From assembly GCF_003473545.1 (NCBI RefSeq), contig NZ_QUCM01000002.1, positions 118,815 through 182,814 of the forward strand: a stretch of DNA of 64,000 nt. Reading direction: 5' to 3'. The DNA comes from Clostridium sp. AM22-11AC (lineage in GTDB: Bacteria > Bacillota > Clostridia > Lachnospirales > Lachnospiraceae). The position numbers and the translations under genes are program-made. Under the pieces are notes generated by a model. It searched no databases. It was not told where the DNA came from and was given only the letters and a program-made list of their open reading frames with translations. This document shows, one piece after another, positions 33,470 through 42,622 of this stretch. Numbering within the stretch: position 1 is the first letter of the stretch; the number at the start of each line of letters is the position of its first letter.

Positions 33470-34090
33470 ATGAAGGGCATTATTTGTATTGGAAGACAAT
33501 ATGGAAGTGGTGGCCGTGAGGTCGGTGAAAAGCTGGCAAGAAAACTGGGAATTCCCTGTTACGATAAGCTGCTGATCAAGAAAGCGGCGCTGGAGTCCGG
33601 GTTAAGCACAGATTTTATTTCCAAAACAGAAGAGTCACCGATCAACAGTATTCAGTTTTTAAGTGGAAATCCTTATGCGGATATTGCAAGCATTGGCAAT
33701 ACTTTCTATTCAGAGAGCCAGGTGACATTCAATGCAGAGAAAGAAGTGATCGAAAAGATCGCAAAACAGGGTCCATGTGTGATCATTGGTCGCTGTGCTG
33801 CTTCCATGATCCCGAAGGAGAACAGACTGTCTGTATTTATTTATTCAGATAAAGAGAGTACAGTCAAGCGTGTTATGAAGCGAAACCAGATCAGTGAAAA
33901 AGAAGCGGTCCACAGGATCAAACATATGAACAGAATGAGAAAACATTTTTATGAGTTTTATTCCGAGACTGAATGGGGACAGTCAGAAAGCTATGACATG
34001 ATGTTATCCAGCAGTAAACTTGGAATTGATGGCTGCGTGGATGTGATCATTGATGGCTTAAGGGGAATGGGGGAAATGGAAAATGAATAA
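33470..34090 (+). CDS. Cytidylate-kinase-like P-loop protein
   Basis: I choose ATG 33470 over the GTG at 33461, which gives 206 residues starting MKGIICIGRQYGSGGREVGEKLARKLGIPCYD. The Walker-type loop RQYGSGGREVG matches the cytidylate-kinase-like family found widely in Clostridia. Further landmarks are GPCVIIGRCA and KRNQISEKEAVHRIKHMNRMRKHFYEFYSETEWG. True Cmk proteins are somewhat longer and carry an NMP-binding insertion, so the natural substrate here is uncertain. It overlaps the MATE transporter gene by 8 bases and lies opposite a LysR gene. Confidence 0.8.
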   Translation: MKGIICIGRQYGSGGREVGEKLARKLGIPCYDKLLIKKAALESGLSTDFISKTEESPINSIQFLSGNPYADIASIGNTFYSESQVTFNAEKEVIEKIAKQGPCVIIGRCAASMIPKENRLSVFIYSDKESTVKRVMKRNQISEKEAVHRIKHMNRMRKHFYEFYSETEWGQSESYDMMLSSSKLGIDGCVDVIIDGLRGMGEMENE

Positions 34091-35450
34091 GGATCTGACA
34101 GTAGGAAATCCTGAAAAGGTGCTCTGGCAATTTTGTCTGCCGTTGTTTGGAAGTATTATCTTCCAGCAGTTATACAACATCGCAGACAGCCTGGTAGCAG
34201 GAAAATTTATCGGTGAAAATGCCCTGGCGGCAGTAGGAAACAGTTATGAGATTACATTGATCTTCATTGCCTTTGCATTTGGCTGCAATATGGGATGCTC
34301 TGTAGTTGTATCAAAGCTGTTTGGCGCAAAAGATTTTAAGGGAATGAAAACAGCTGTTTATACAGCCTGCATTTTCAGCGCCTTTGTATGCGTGTGCCTG
34401 ATGCTGATCGGTATCCTGGGATCCGAAGCATTGTTAAAACTGATCCGTACTCCGGATGAAGTATTTGCAGACTCCAAACTGTACCTGGATATTTATGCAT
34501 GGGGCCTGCCGTTCGTGTTCTATTATAATATTGCAACCGGTATTTTCTCTGCACTGGGAGACTCCAAGACACCGTTCTATTTCCTGGCTGCTTCCTCTAC
34601 TTCCAATATCGCAGTAGATATCTGGTTTGTAAAAGGATTTAACATGGGTGTTGCAGGTGTTGCATGGGCAACCTTCCTCTGTCAGGGTATCAGCTGTATC
34701 CTTGCAATGGTAGTTATCTTCCGCAGACTTGCAAAGATCGAAGGAAAAGAAAAAGCACCATTTTTCGATAAAAAGATCTTAATGCAGATCGTAGTGATCG
34801 CAGTGCCAAGTACCTTACAGCAGAGTTTTATCTCTCTTGGAAACATTGTGATCCAGAGTATCATCAACGGATTTGGAGCCCCTGTTATGGCAGGTTACTC
34901 AGCGGCTGTCAAGTTAAATAACCTGGTCATCACTTCTTTCACCACACTTGGAAATGGTATTTCCAACTACGCAGCACAGAACCTGGGCGCAAGAAAAATG
35001 CCACGTATCAAAGAAGGCTTCCGTGCCGGTGTTAAAATGGTATGGATGTTAAGTCTGCCCCTGTTTTTACTGTACTTCTTCGGCGGAAACATTGTCTTAA
35101 AGCTCTTTATGGACGAGCCTACAGAACTGGCAATGCATACAGGTATCATTTACTTAAAGATCCTTTCTCCGTTCTACTTTGTAGTTTCTGCAAAGCTGGT
35201 AGCAGATGGTATCTTAAGAGGTGCCGGACTGATGAAGAACTTTATGGTAGCAACCTTTACAGACCTGATCCTTCGTGTTGTACTTGCCTTTGTATTCTCT
35301 AAGACAGCACTGGGAGCAACAGGTATCTGGTGCGCATGGCCGGTAGGCTGGTGTGTTGCAACAACATTATCCATTATGTTCTACAGAAGAGGACCGTGGA
35401 AAAATGGGCAGACTGCAGCCGAAAGCAGTGTAGAAATGAATGTAGATTAA
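34083..35450 (+). CDS. MATE-family multidrug/metabolite exporter
   Basis: The 455-residue protein has twelve predicted membrane segments in two homologous halves. MATE features include LPLFGSIIFQQLYNIADSLVAGKFIGENALAAVGNSYEI at the start, and ALGDSKTPFYFLAASSTSNIAVDIWFV. The second half begins with AVPSTLQQSFISLGNIVIQSIINGFGAPVMAGYSAAVKLNNL. It would export cationic drugs or metabolites in exchange for sodium or protons. Its ATG overlaps the end of the kinase-like gene by 8 bases, so the two are translated together. Substrate is unknown. Confidence 0.92.
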   Translation: MNKDLTVGNPEKVLWQFCLPLFGSIIFQQLYNIADSLVAGKFIGENALAAVGNSYEITLIFIAFAFGCNMGCSVVVSKLFGAKDFKGMKTAVYTACIFSAFVCVCLMLIGILGSEALLKLIRTPDEVFADSKLYLDIYAWGLPFVFYYNIATGIFSALGDSKTPFYFLAASSTSNIAVDIWFVKGFNMGVAGVAWATFLCQGISCILAMVVIFRRLAKIEGKEKAPFFDKKILMQIVVIAVPSTLQQSFISLGNIVIQSIINGFGAPVMAGYSAAVKLNNLVITSFTTLGNGISNYAAQNLGARKMPRIKEGFRAGVKMVWMLSLPLFLLYFFGGNIVLKLFMDEPTELAMHTGIIYLKILSPFYFVVSAKLVADGILRGAGLMKNFMVATFTDLILRVVLAFVFSKTALGATGIWCAWPVGWCVATTLSIMFYRRGPWKNGQTAAESSVEMNVD

Positions 35451-35477
35451 AATAAAAACAGATCAACTTATAATATT

Positions 35478-35514
35478 ACCCCTCGTCTTATGAAATAGAC
35501 GGGGGATTTTTTAA
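35478..35514 (+). terminator. Terminator after the MATE gene
   Basis: CCCCTCGTCT (35480-35489) pairs with AGACGGGGG across an 8-base loop with one wobble, then ATTTTTT. Confidence 0.8.
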
Positions 35515-35535
35515 TAAAAAAACTTTTTACAAAAA

Positions 35536-35578
35536 TTAGCACTCGACTCTTGACAGTGCTAACAACAAGTGTTATAGT
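35536..35578 (+). promoter_or_regulatory. CIRCE operator overlapping the clpB promoter
   Basis: TTAGCACTC at 35536-35544, a 9-base spacer and CAGTGCTAA at 35554-35562 match the HrcA-binding CIRCE inverted repeat in 17 of 18 positions. It overlaps the -35 TTGACA (35550-35555), which is 17 bases before the -10 TATAGT (35573-35578). HrcA bound here would block the promoter, so clpB is predicted to be induced by heat or protein damage. Confidence 0.9.
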
Positions 35579-35636
35579 ACGCATAGAACAAAAAACAAGA
35601 TAACAAACACACTGTTCCGGAAAGGGGAGTGGGCAT

Positions 35637-38228
35637 ATGAATATCAATAAATTTACACAGAAATCAATGGAAGCAGTTCAGAACTGCGAAAAGCTGGCAT
35701 ATGAATATGGAAACCAGCAGATCGACCAGCCGCATCTGCTGTACAGCCTGCTGACGTTAGATGACAGCCTGATCATGAAGCTGATCACAAAGATGGGCAT
35801 TCAGGGCGACATGTTTAAAAACGAGGCAAAGCAGGCCATAGAGAAACTGACCAAGGTAAGCGGTGGCGGACAGCTGTATATCAGCAATGACTTAAACAAA
35901 GTCCTGATCAATGCAGAAGACGAAGCCAAGGCTATGGGAGATGAATACGTTTCCGTAGAACATCTTTTCCTGGCTCTGTTAAAACAGCCTTCTAAGGAAA
36001 TGAAGGACCTGTTTAAGACCTATGGTATTACCAGAGAAAAGTTCCTTCAGGCACTTTCCACTGTAAGAGGCAATCAGAGAGTGGTAAGCGACAACCCGGA
36101 GGCAACTTACGATACATTACAGAAATATGGTTACGATCTGGTAGAACGTGCCAGAGATCAGAAGCTGGATCCGGTCATCGGCCGTGACAGCGAGATCCGT
36201 AACGTAGTCCGTATCCTTTCACGAAAGACCAAAAATAATCCGGTGCTGATCGGTGAACCTGGTGTTGGTAAAACAGCCGTTGTAGAAGGTCTGGCGCAGC
36301 GAATAGTCCGTGGTGATGTTCCTGACGGCCTGAAAGATAAGAAGCTGTTTGCCCTGGATATGGGTTCTCTGGTAGCCGGTGCTAAATATAGAGGTGAATT
36401 TGAGGAACGTCTGAAAGCTGTTCTGGAAGAAGTAAAGAAGAGCGAAGGACAGATCATCCTGTTCATCGATGAGCTGCACACCATTGTAGGCGCAGGTAAG
36501 ACAGAAGGCTCTATGGACGCCGGAAACATGTTAAAGCCTATGCTTGCAAGAGGCGAACTTCACTGTATCGGTGCAACTACCTTAAATGAGTATCGTCAGT
36601 ACATTGAAAAAGATGCTGCTCTGGAACGTCGTTTCCAGCCTGTTATGGTAGCAGAGCCTACAGTTGAAGATACTATTTCCATTCTTCGTGGTTTAAAAGA
36701 GCGCTACGAAGTTTACCACGGAGTAAAGATCGCAGACTCTGCGCTTGTAAGCGCGGCAGTGCTTTCCGACCGTTATATATCCGACCGTTTCCTTCCAGAT
36801 AAGGCTATTGACCTGGTAGATGAGGCATGTGCCATGATCAAGACAGAACTTGACAGTATGCCGGCAGAGCTGGATGAACTGTCACGTAAGATCATGCAGA
36901 TGGAGATCGAGGAAGCGGCTCTTAAGAAAGAGACGGACAGACTGAGCAAAGAACGTCTGGAAGACTTACAGAAAGAACTGGCAGAACTTCATGATAAATT
37001 TGCTGCAGGCAAAGCCCAGTGGCAGAATGAAAAAGCCAGTGTAGATAAATTATCCAGTCTCCGTGAGGAGATTGAAGCTGTGAACCGCCAGATCCAGGAT
37101 GCACAGCAGAAATACGACCTGAACAAGGCTGCAGAGCTGCAGTACGGTAAACTGCCTCAGTTACAGAAAGAACTGGAAGCTGAGGAAGAAAAGGTTAAAA
37201 ATGAAGACCTCAACCTGGTACATGAAAGTGTAACCGAAGATGAGATCGCCCGTATCGTATCCAAGTGGACCGGTATCCCGGTTGCGAAACTGACAGAAAG
37301 TGAGCGCAGCAAGACCTTACATCTGGATGAAGTCCTTCACAAACGTGTAGTAGGACAGGACGAGGCAGTAGAAAAGGTTACAGATGCCATTATACGTTCC
37401 AAGGCCGGTATCAAAGATCCTACAAAGCCAATTGGTTCTTTCCTGTTCTTAGGACCTACTGGTGTAGGTAAAACAGAACTTGCAAAGGCACTGGCGGAGT
37501 CACTGTTTGACGATGAGTCCAATATGGTGCGTATTGATATGAGTGAGTACATGGAGAAACATTCGGTGGCTCGTCTGATCGGAGCGCCTCCAGGCTATGT
37601 TGGCTATGATGAAGGTGGTCAGCTGACAGAAGCAGTACGCCGTAAACCATACAGTGTTGTCCTCTTTGATGAGGTAGAAAAGGCACATCCGGATGTATTT
37701 AATGTACTGTTACAGGTACTGGATGATGGCCGTATCACCGACTCCCAGGGCCGTACCGTGGACTTTAAGAACACCATTATCATCCTTACTTCCAACATTG
37801 GTTCCCAGTATCTGTTAGAGGGAATTGATGAAAACGGAAATATCCGTGAAGAAGCAAGAGATGCGGTTATGGGAGAGTTGAGAGCCCACTTCAGACCGGA
37901 GTTTTTAAACCGTCTGGATGAAATGATCCTGTTTAAGCCTCTGACCAAGGACAATATCAGCCGTATCGTAGACCTTTGCGTAGCAGATGTGAACAAACGT
38001 CTGGCTGACAGAGAGTTGAAGCTGCGTCTGACAGATGCTGCCAAGGTATTTATCACAGATCATGGCTATGATCCTGTATATGGTGCCCGTCCTCTGAAGC
38101 GTTACCTTCAGAAGAATGTGGAAACTCTGGCTGCACGTATCATCCTTGCAGATGGAGTAGGAGAAGGCTCCGTGATCGTGATCGATGTAGATCCACAGGG
38201 AGATCACCTGACTGCCAAGGCAGAATAA
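35637..38228 (+). CDS. clpB: ATP-dependent chaperone ClpB
   Basis: The 863-residue protein has the ClpB domain order: double Clp_N repeat (1-145), first AAA+ domain with Walker A GEPGVGKT (206-213) and Walker B LFIDELHT, the long coiled-coil middle domain (about 400-530), and the second AAA+ domain with GPTGVGKT (606-613). The C-terminal domain ends in the [20 protein letters not shown] region. It lacks the ClpP-binding loop, as expected for a disaggregase that works with DnaK to resolubilise aggregated proteins. ATG 35637 follows AAGGGGAG. It is a single-gene unit with a CIRCE operator and its own terminator. Confidence 0.97.
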   Translation: MNINKFTQKSMEAVQNCEKLAYEYGNQQIDQPHLLYSLLTLDDSLIMKLITKMGIQGDMFKNEAKQAIEKLTKVSGGGQLYISNDLNKVLINAEDEAKAMGDEYVSVEHLFLALLKQPSKEMKDLFKTYGITREKFLQALSTVRGNQRVVSDNPEATYDTLQKYGYDLVERARDQKLDPVIGRDSEIRNVVRILSRKTKNNPVLIGEPGVGKTAVVEGLAQRIVRGDVPDGLKDKKLFALDMGSLVAGAKYRGEFEERLKAVLEEVKKSEGQIILFIDELHTIVGAGKTEGSMDAGNMLKPMLARGELHCIGATTLNEYRQYIEKDAALERRFQPVMVAEPTVEDTISILRGLKERYEVYHGVKIADSALVSAAVLSDRYISDRFLPDKAIDLVDEACAMIKTELDSMPAELDELSRKIMQMEIEEAALKKETDRLSKERLEDLQKELAELHDKFAAGKAQWQNEKASVDKLSSLREEIEAVNRQIQDAQQKYDLNKAAELQYGKLPQLQKELEAEEEKVKNEDLNLVHESVTEDEIARIVSKWTGIPVAKLTESERSKTLHLDEVLHKRVVGQDEAVEKVTDAIIRSKAGIKDPTKPIGSFLFLGPTGVGKTELAKALAESLFDDESNMVRIDMSEYMEKHSVARLIGAPPGYVGYDEGGQLTEAVRRKPYSVVLFDEVEKAHPDVFNVLLQVLDDGRITDSQGRTVDFKNTIIILTSNIGSQYLLEGIDENGNIREEARDAVMGELRAHFRPEFLNRLDEMILFKPLTKDNISRIVDLCVADVNKRLADRELKLRLTDAAKVFITDHGYDPVYGARPLKRYLQKNVETLAARIILADGVGEGSVIVIDVDPQGDHLTAKAE

Positions 38229-38256
38229 TGGTTTCTTTATTCTGATCGATGACCCG

Positions 38257-38299
38257 GGTCTGCTGCAAACAGAAATGCTTGCAGCAGACCTGTTTTTTT
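38257..38299 (+). terminator. Terminator of clpB
   Basis: GGTCTGCTGCAA at 38257-38268 pairs perfectly over 12 bases with TTGCAGCAGACC at 38279-38290, followed by TG and seven T residues. Confidence 0.95.
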
Positions 38300-38397
38300 G
38301 CTTTAATACACATTATTTTACCTATAATATAAGCATTATAAAGTGAATAAAGCAAGAAAACAGGCGGATTTTCAGGACCTAAATGCACAGATTACAG

Positions 38398-38426
38398 TTG
38401 AAATGGAAAGTAACAGATGTTATAAT
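38398..38426 (+). promoter_or_regulatory. Promoter of the DUF4250 gene
   Basis: TTGAAA at 38398-38403 and TATAAT at 38421-38426 are 17 bases apart, and TGT precedes the -10. It is the only strong promoter seen ahead of the pilus cluster. Confidence 0.7.
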
Positions 38427-38466
38427 TTTTTGTAATAATTATGTTAACAAGAAAGGAAAAGATCCT

Positions 38467-38646
38467 ATGAGTGCAATACCCAAAGATCCTATGATTTTGT
38501 TAAGCTATATAAATACCCAGTTAAGAGATAACTACAGTTCCTTAAAAGAATTGTGTCAGGCTATGGATCTGGATGAAGACCAGATCAAAAAGACTCTGTC
38601 TGACATAGGTTTTGAGTATGAGCCTGAACAAAATTGTTTTCGCTAA
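38467..38646 (+). CDS. DUF4250 small protein
   Basis: ATG 38467 follows AAAGGAAAAG and gives 59 residues. It matches the DUF4250 pattern: PKDPMILLSYINTQLRDNYSSLKELCQAMDLDEDQIKKTLSDIGFEYEPEQNCF, with the conserved DP-x-LLS-x-x-N start, LRD, central Cys and terminal aromatic. The family is small, cytoplasmic and of unknown function. A longer frame from 38383 would begin upstream of the promoter and is rejected. It precedes the pilus cluster across a terminator. Confidence 0.8.
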   Translation: MSAIPKDPMILLSYINTQLRDNYSSLKELCQAMDLDEDQIKKTLSDIGFEYEPEQNCFR

Positions 38647-38652
38647 AAAGAG

Positions 38653-38702
38653 CCGGTTTTATCTGAGCAAGCATGATCAGGTAAAGCCGGTTTTTGCTTT
38701 TT
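38653..38702 (+). terminator. Terminator between the DUF4250 gene and the pilus cluster
   Basis: CCGGTTTTATCTGA at 38653-38666 pairs with TCAGGTAAAGCCGG at 38677-38690 (14 pairs, two G-U), followed by TTTTTGCTTTTT. Only about 20 bases separate it from the first pilus gene. Confidence 0.85.
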
Positions 38703-38722
38703 AACTTCAGAAAGGAGGAAAA

Positions 38723-39913
38723 ATGGCTCTTTACAGATACAATGCCAGAGACAGGGAAAACAGAAAGTATAAAGGCGTTAAAGAAGCTGGAAGTGAAGCA
38801 GAACTGGTAAAAGCTCTGTTAGAAGACGGCCTGTACTGCTGTTCTTTGAAAAATGAAGAAAGAACTGCCTCCATGAAGCATTTTACAGTTCCGTTAAAGC
38901 TGCTTCCTCCTTTGTGCAGCCAGGTCAGTTCCATGCTGGCGGCAGGTGTTCCTCAGGCGGAGATCTTAAAAACAGCCTGTAAAACAGCGGCAAACAGGGA
39001 AATGAAGGCGCTTCTTGGTGAACTGGAAGAAAAAGTCCACAAAGGACAGACTCTTTTTGAGGCAATGGAGTCCATGCATGGCTGTTTTCCAAAACTTCTT
39101 GTGTATATGGTCCAGACAGGAGAGACCAGTGGAACCCTGGATCATATTTTAGAGAAAATGTCCAGTTATTATGAAAAAGAAGTAGAAATGGCAGGAAAGG
39201 TACGGATAGCGATGATCTATCCCTGTATCCTTTTCTTTGCATCCATAGGAGCGTCCGCCTTTCTGCTTACATCGGTTCTTCCACAGTTCAGAGTTATGCT
39301 GGCAGAATATGAACTTCCGGCTATTACCCGTTTTATGATGAAAGCAGGGGCCTATCTTCAGGATAACTGGCTTTTGTATGTCTGTTTCCTACCTTTGTTG
39401 CTTTTGTTTATGATGGCTCTTTTTGCAGTTCCATGGCTGCGTCTGCGAAGAGACCAGATGATCCTTTACATCCCTGTGATCTCAGGGCTTATGAAGACCA
39501 TTTATACATCCAGGTTTGCTTCGGCGTTCTCTGTTCTTTATGGAAGCGGAACGGGAATTTTAGAGTGTATGGATATAACGGGACATGTAATGGGAAATAC
39601 ATGGATCGAAAAGAAGCTGATAGAGGCTGCCGTAGGCTTGCAAAAAGGAGAGAGTCTTTCCCAGGCATTAAGCCGTCAGAGAATCTTTCATCCGGTATTT
39701 CTTTCCATGGTGGCTGCGGCAGAAGAGTCCGGACATCTGGAAGCTGTTTTAAAACAGGCCGGGATCTATTATGAAAAAGCAGCAGAACAGTCTGCAGTGA
39801 GAATGGTAACACTGCTGGAGCCATGTATGATCCTGATCATGGCAGCAGTGGTGGGAAGTATTGTTTTATCCATTATGCTGCCGGTATTCAGTATGTATAC
39901 AGCAATGTTATAA
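38723..39913 (+). CDS. Type IV pilus / type II secretion inner-membrane platform protein (PilC/GspF)
   Basis: The 396-residue protein has two tandem T2SSF domains and three membrane segments at about residues 155-185, 205-235 and 370-392. The N-terminus has MALYRYNARDRENRKYKGVKEAGSEAEL, the usual PilC start. The domains show LCSQVSSMLAAGVPQAEIL and FASAFSVLYGSGTGILECMDI, with MVQTGETSGTLDHILEKMSSYYE and MVAAAEESGHLEAVLKQAGIYYE as the paired motifs. It anchors the assembly ATPase to the membrane. ATG 38723 follows AAAGGAGG. It is the first gene of the pilus cluster. Confidence 0.92.
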   Translation: MALYRYNARDRENRKYKGVKEAGSEAELVKALLEDGLYCCSLKNEERTASMKHFTVPLKLLPPLCSQVSSMLAAGVPQAEILKTACKTAANREMKALLGELEEKVHKGQTLFEAMESMHGCFPKLLVYMVQTGETSGTLDHILEKMSSYYEKEVEMAGKVRIAMIYPCILFFASIGASAFLLTSVLPQFRVMLAEYELPAITRFMMKAGAYLQDNWLLYVCFLPLLLLFMMALFAVPWLRLRRDQMILYIPVISGLMKTIYTSRFASAFSVLYGSGTGILECMDITGHVMGNTWIEKKLIEAAVGLQKGESLSQALSRQRIFHPVFLSMVAAAEESGHLEAVLKQAGIYYEKAAEQSAVRMVTLLEPCMILIMAAVVGSIVLSIMLPVFSMYTAML

Positions 39914-39924
39914 AGGAGGATGCG

Positions 39925-41313
39925 ATGAAACATTATATTTATCTTACAGAAGATAAACTTTATTACATCCGAAAAGAAAATAGAGCCAGAGGCTACAGTT
40001 TTATGGGTTCCCGCACCATAACCGGACCAGAAACTGTAACTGGTGCCATGGAATCACTGGCAGATATTTATAATCTGAAAGGAAGAGCGGTCGTCCTGGC
40101 TATAGAAGCCTCTGTAAAGATCCATTTTATGAGTCTTCCGGCTTCTTCTAAGAAAACGGCTTTGCAGATGGCGGAAAAACAGCTGCTGGTCCTGGGAGAG
40201 GAAGGAGAACGCCTTCTTGCAGCTGATTTTATGCCAAATAATGGTCAGGGCATGTTAAAAGGAACTGTGTACACAGTATCAGAAGCATGGATCCGGGCCA
40301 TTGAAACGGGAGCCCTGATCACACGTTTCCGTATCCATTCCATTTTGCCGGGACCTGCGCTGTTGGCCTCTTTTCTGGAACCTTCCGATTATGGAATGAA
40401 TAAGGGAACGGTGATCTTTGTCCATCTTGCAGACCAGTCCATTGTTTTTTACCAGATGGAAAATGGACACTGCCGTCATCTGGAACATTCCAGTTTAAAA
40501 CCAGGGATGTTTGCCTATCTGGGAGAAGAAAAGGCGTTAATGGAAGAAGTGGCGGTTCTGATCCGTCGTTTTCAGACCAGGATGAAACAGGAAAGACGGG
40601 AATTTCAGATACAGGGAGTCCTGATCCAGTGTGAGTGTTTGAAAGCACCCAGATCAGACGCAGGAGTTCTTGCAAAAATGCTGGGGATCCCCTGTATGGC
40701 TCTGGGAAAAAATGGGATATGGAAACGGCAGGCATTAGCGGGAGAACTGAAAAATCTGCTTTACCGGAATACAGGTGAATTTATGGAAGGAGAAAGCTTC
40801 TATGAAAAGATAACAGAGGCAGGTTTTCCTTTAGGTCCGGTGTGCGCCAGTCTGGTAGCATTTGCAGTCATCGTTCTGAGTGCCCTGGGCGGTCAGTTTT
40901 ATACAGCCGGAAAGCTGGAACGTCTGGACCGGATCAGTGCAGACCAACAGGGTAATGATGTTACACAGGAACGAAGGGATCTGGAAGGAAAGATCAGTGA
41001 ACTGGCAAAACTGACAGCAGAAAAAAGAGAACTTGCCGGTCAGATCACACTGGATCCGGCGGTATTTTCCTGTCTGGAGCAGGCGCTTTTGCCGGAAATG
41101 GACTTGGAAACCATAGAATATCAGGCAGAGGATGCCAGCATACATCTAAAATTAAGCACCAGTAAGCCGGAGCAGGTTTCTCTGTTTTGCGAAAAAATAG
41201 AAGAAAATTCCGGATTTTCTTTACAGCAGAGTCACTGGCAGCAACAGGAAGATAAAGTAAGCGCTGCCCTGGTCTTTACAATAGGAAAGGGGGCCAAAGA
41301 TGAGGCTCAGTAA
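39925..41313 (+). CDS. PilM-PilN-like fusion protein
   Basis: ATG 39925 follows AAAGGAGG and gives 462 residues. The first about 270 residues resemble the actin-like PilM fold (KAVVLAIEASVKIHFMSLPASSKKTALQMAEKQLL, TVIFVHLADQSIVFYQMENG). One membrane helix (about 296-318, GPVCASLVAFAVIVLSALGG) is followed by a coiled coil and a PilN-like periplasmic-side domain (AVFSCLEQALLPEMDLETIEYQAEDASIHLKLS). In most systems PilM and PilN are separate and bind each other; here they appear as one chain. The family call rests on layout and position more than on strong motifs. The stop overlaps the next gene by 14 bases. Confidence 0.65.
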   Translation: MKHYIYLTEDKLYYIRKENRARGYSFMGSRTITGPETVTGAMESLADIYNLKGRAVVLAIEASVKIHFMSLPASSKKTALQMAEKQLLVLGEEGERLLAADFMPNNGQGMLKGTVYTVSEAWIRAIETGALITRFRIHSILPGPALLASFLEPSDYGMNKGTVIFVHLADQSIVFYQMENGHCRHLEHSSLKPGMFAYLGEEKALMEEVAVLIRRFQTRMKQERREFQIQGVLIQCECLKAPRSDAGVLAKMLGIPCMALGKNGIWKRQALAGELKNLLYRNTGEFMEGESFYEKITEAGFPLGPVCASLVAFAVIVLSALGGQFYTAGKLERLDRISADQQGNDVTQERRDLEGKISELAKLTAEKRELAGQITLDPAVFSCLEQALLPEMDLETIEYQAEDASIHLKLSTSKPEQVSLFCEKIEENSGFSLQQSHWQQQEDKVSAALVFTIGKGAKDEAQ

Positions 41314-41821
41314 GCGGGAACGTTTTTTACTGGCAGTTCTGACGCTGTTACTGTTGTGGACCGGTTTTTATAAATTCTGGATCGAGCCGGAAACAGATCT
41401 GTTGTTTGCCAACTTACAGGAGATCAACAGGCTGGAAGAACAGATCAAACGGGGCGGTCCCCAGGGAAAACAGAACCTGGAACAGACGGCAGAAAAACTG
41501 GAACAAGCCGGAAACGGACAGATCTATTTTGCAGATATGAGTCCGGAAAAAATGGACAGAAAGCTTTTGCAGCTTGCAGGAGAAACTGGGATACAACTTT
41601 CCGGAGTGGAAACAGGGGAAACAAAAGAGATGGATACAGCAGGTTATGTGTATACACCTCTTACACTGGAATTTGTGTGTACAGACAGGGAACAGGCAGC
41701 CGGATTTGTGGAAAAGATCAACCAGGAAGGCGCCGGTATGTGGATAAAGTCGTTGCAGTTAGAAAAAGATGAAACTGCGATGAAAGGGACCATGGAGGTG
41801 GTTTATTGTCATGACCAGTGA
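41300..41821 (+). CDS. PilO/GspM-like pilus assembly protein
   Basis: The 173-residue protein has a short basic head (MRLSKRERFL), one membrane segment (residues 9-26), a coiled-coil stretch of about 45 residues, and a C-terminal ferredoxin-like domain (GETKEMDTAGYVYTPLTLEFVCTDREQAAGFVEKINQEGAGMWIKSLQL). This is the architecture of PilO or GspM, which pair with the PilN part of the upstream fusion. It overlaps genes on both sides (14 and 11 bases), so translation is coupled. Confidence 0.7.
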   Translation: MRLSKRERFLLAVLTLLLLWTGFYKFWIEPETDLLFANLQEINRLEEQIKRGGPQGKQNLEQTAEKLEQAGNGQIYFADMSPEKMDRKLLQLAGETGIQLSGVETGETKEMDTAGYVYTPLTLEFVCTDREQAAGFVEKINQEGAGMWIKSLQLEKDETAMKGTMEVVYCHDQ

Positions 41822-42125
41822 AAAACAGGCAGGCTTTTCTCTTTTAGAGGTGATCGTAAGCACAGCCATCCTCTTTTCTGTAGCAGGAGCCTTTCTTTCC
41901 ATGACTGCTGCAAACGGAGTCCTTCTTACCAGGGAACATTCCCTGATGCAAAATGTATACGAACTGTCTGAACTGGCAGAAGAAGGACAGGGAGAATGGA
42001 CCGGAGAAGAATTAGAGATCATCTTTGAAGGAGAAGAGGAAGACGCAAGCGAAATATTTGGAAAATACATTGTGACCAGTGAAGGAGGAGACTCTATGAC
42101 TTATTACAAAAGGGGATTCCAATGA
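41811..42125 (+). CDS. Type IV prepilin-like protein (minor pilin)
   Basis: The 104-residue protein carries the prepilin leader KQAG/FSLLEVIVSTAILFSVAGAFLSM; cleavage would follow Gly8, with Glu at +5 of the mature protein. The rest is a short acidic C-terminal domain. It overlaps the PilO-like gene by 11 bases and the next pilin gene by 4. Small size and position between the PilO-like and other minor pilins suggest a GspI- or PilV-type minor pilin. Confidence 0.85.
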   Translation: MTSEKQAGFSLLEVIVSTAILFSVAGAFLSMTAANGVLLTREHSLMQNVYELSELAEEGQGEWTGEELEIIFEGEEEDASEIFGKYIVTSEGGDSMTYYKRGFQ

Positions 42126-42622
42126 GAAACAGAGATGGATTTACATTGCTGGAACTTGTAGCTGCTCTTTCACTCAGTGCGGTCATAGGGATCTGGGCAG
42201 CCGGCTTTTTCGGCAGTCAGATGCATGAATACAAAAAGCAGACGCAGATCCTTAAGACAGAGGAATTAGCAGACCGTGTCTGTTTTCAGATCACTTCCAG
42301 ACTGGATCATGCCTTCCTTTTCCGGGTGGACCCCAAAGAAAGTTCTGTTTTGTATTACTGCGAGGGATCCGGTGAATTAGGAGAACAATGGGAGCAGATA
42401 TCAGAAGAAGACTTAGGATTGGGTGCTGAGAAAGAGTATGAGGTCCGGCTGGATTTTTCTGATACACAGTCTCAAAAGGCAGTTTCTGAGATAACAGTCC
42501 TTTATAAAGGAGAGAAAGTATACTCCCGGACGATCCGGCTTTCTTCTGTTTATGGATATTTGGAGGATGGAGAGGATGAGAAAGGTGAAAACGAGAATAA
42601 AGACGGATCGCTTTCATGGTGA
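42122..42622 (+). CDS. Type IV prepilin-like protein (GspJ/PilW-type)
   Basis: The 166-residue protein begins MRNRDG/FTLLELVAALSLSAVIGIWAAGFFGSQ, a textbook prepilin peptidase site with Glu at +5. The globular part is acidic and beta-rich (VLYYCEGSGELGEQWEQI, YEVRLDFSDTQSQKAVSEITVLYKGEKVYSRTIRL). Length and order fit a GspJ- or PilW-like minor pilin. It shares an ATGA overlap with the gene before it, and the following gene starts 47 bases before its stop. Confidence 0.85.
   Translation: MRNRDGFTLLELVAALSLSAVIGIWAAGFFGSQMHEYKKQTQILKTEELADRVCFQITSRLDHAFLFRVDPKESSVLYYCEGSGELGEQWEQISEEDLGLGAEKEYEVRLDFSDTQSQKAVSEITVLYKGEKVYSRTIRLSSVYGYLEDGEDEKGENENKDGSLSW

Noticed and set aside
38383..38466. Longer version of the DUF4250 protein
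   Set aside because: Its ATG would precede the TTGAAA-N17-TATAAT promoter, and the family begins at the ATG at 38467.
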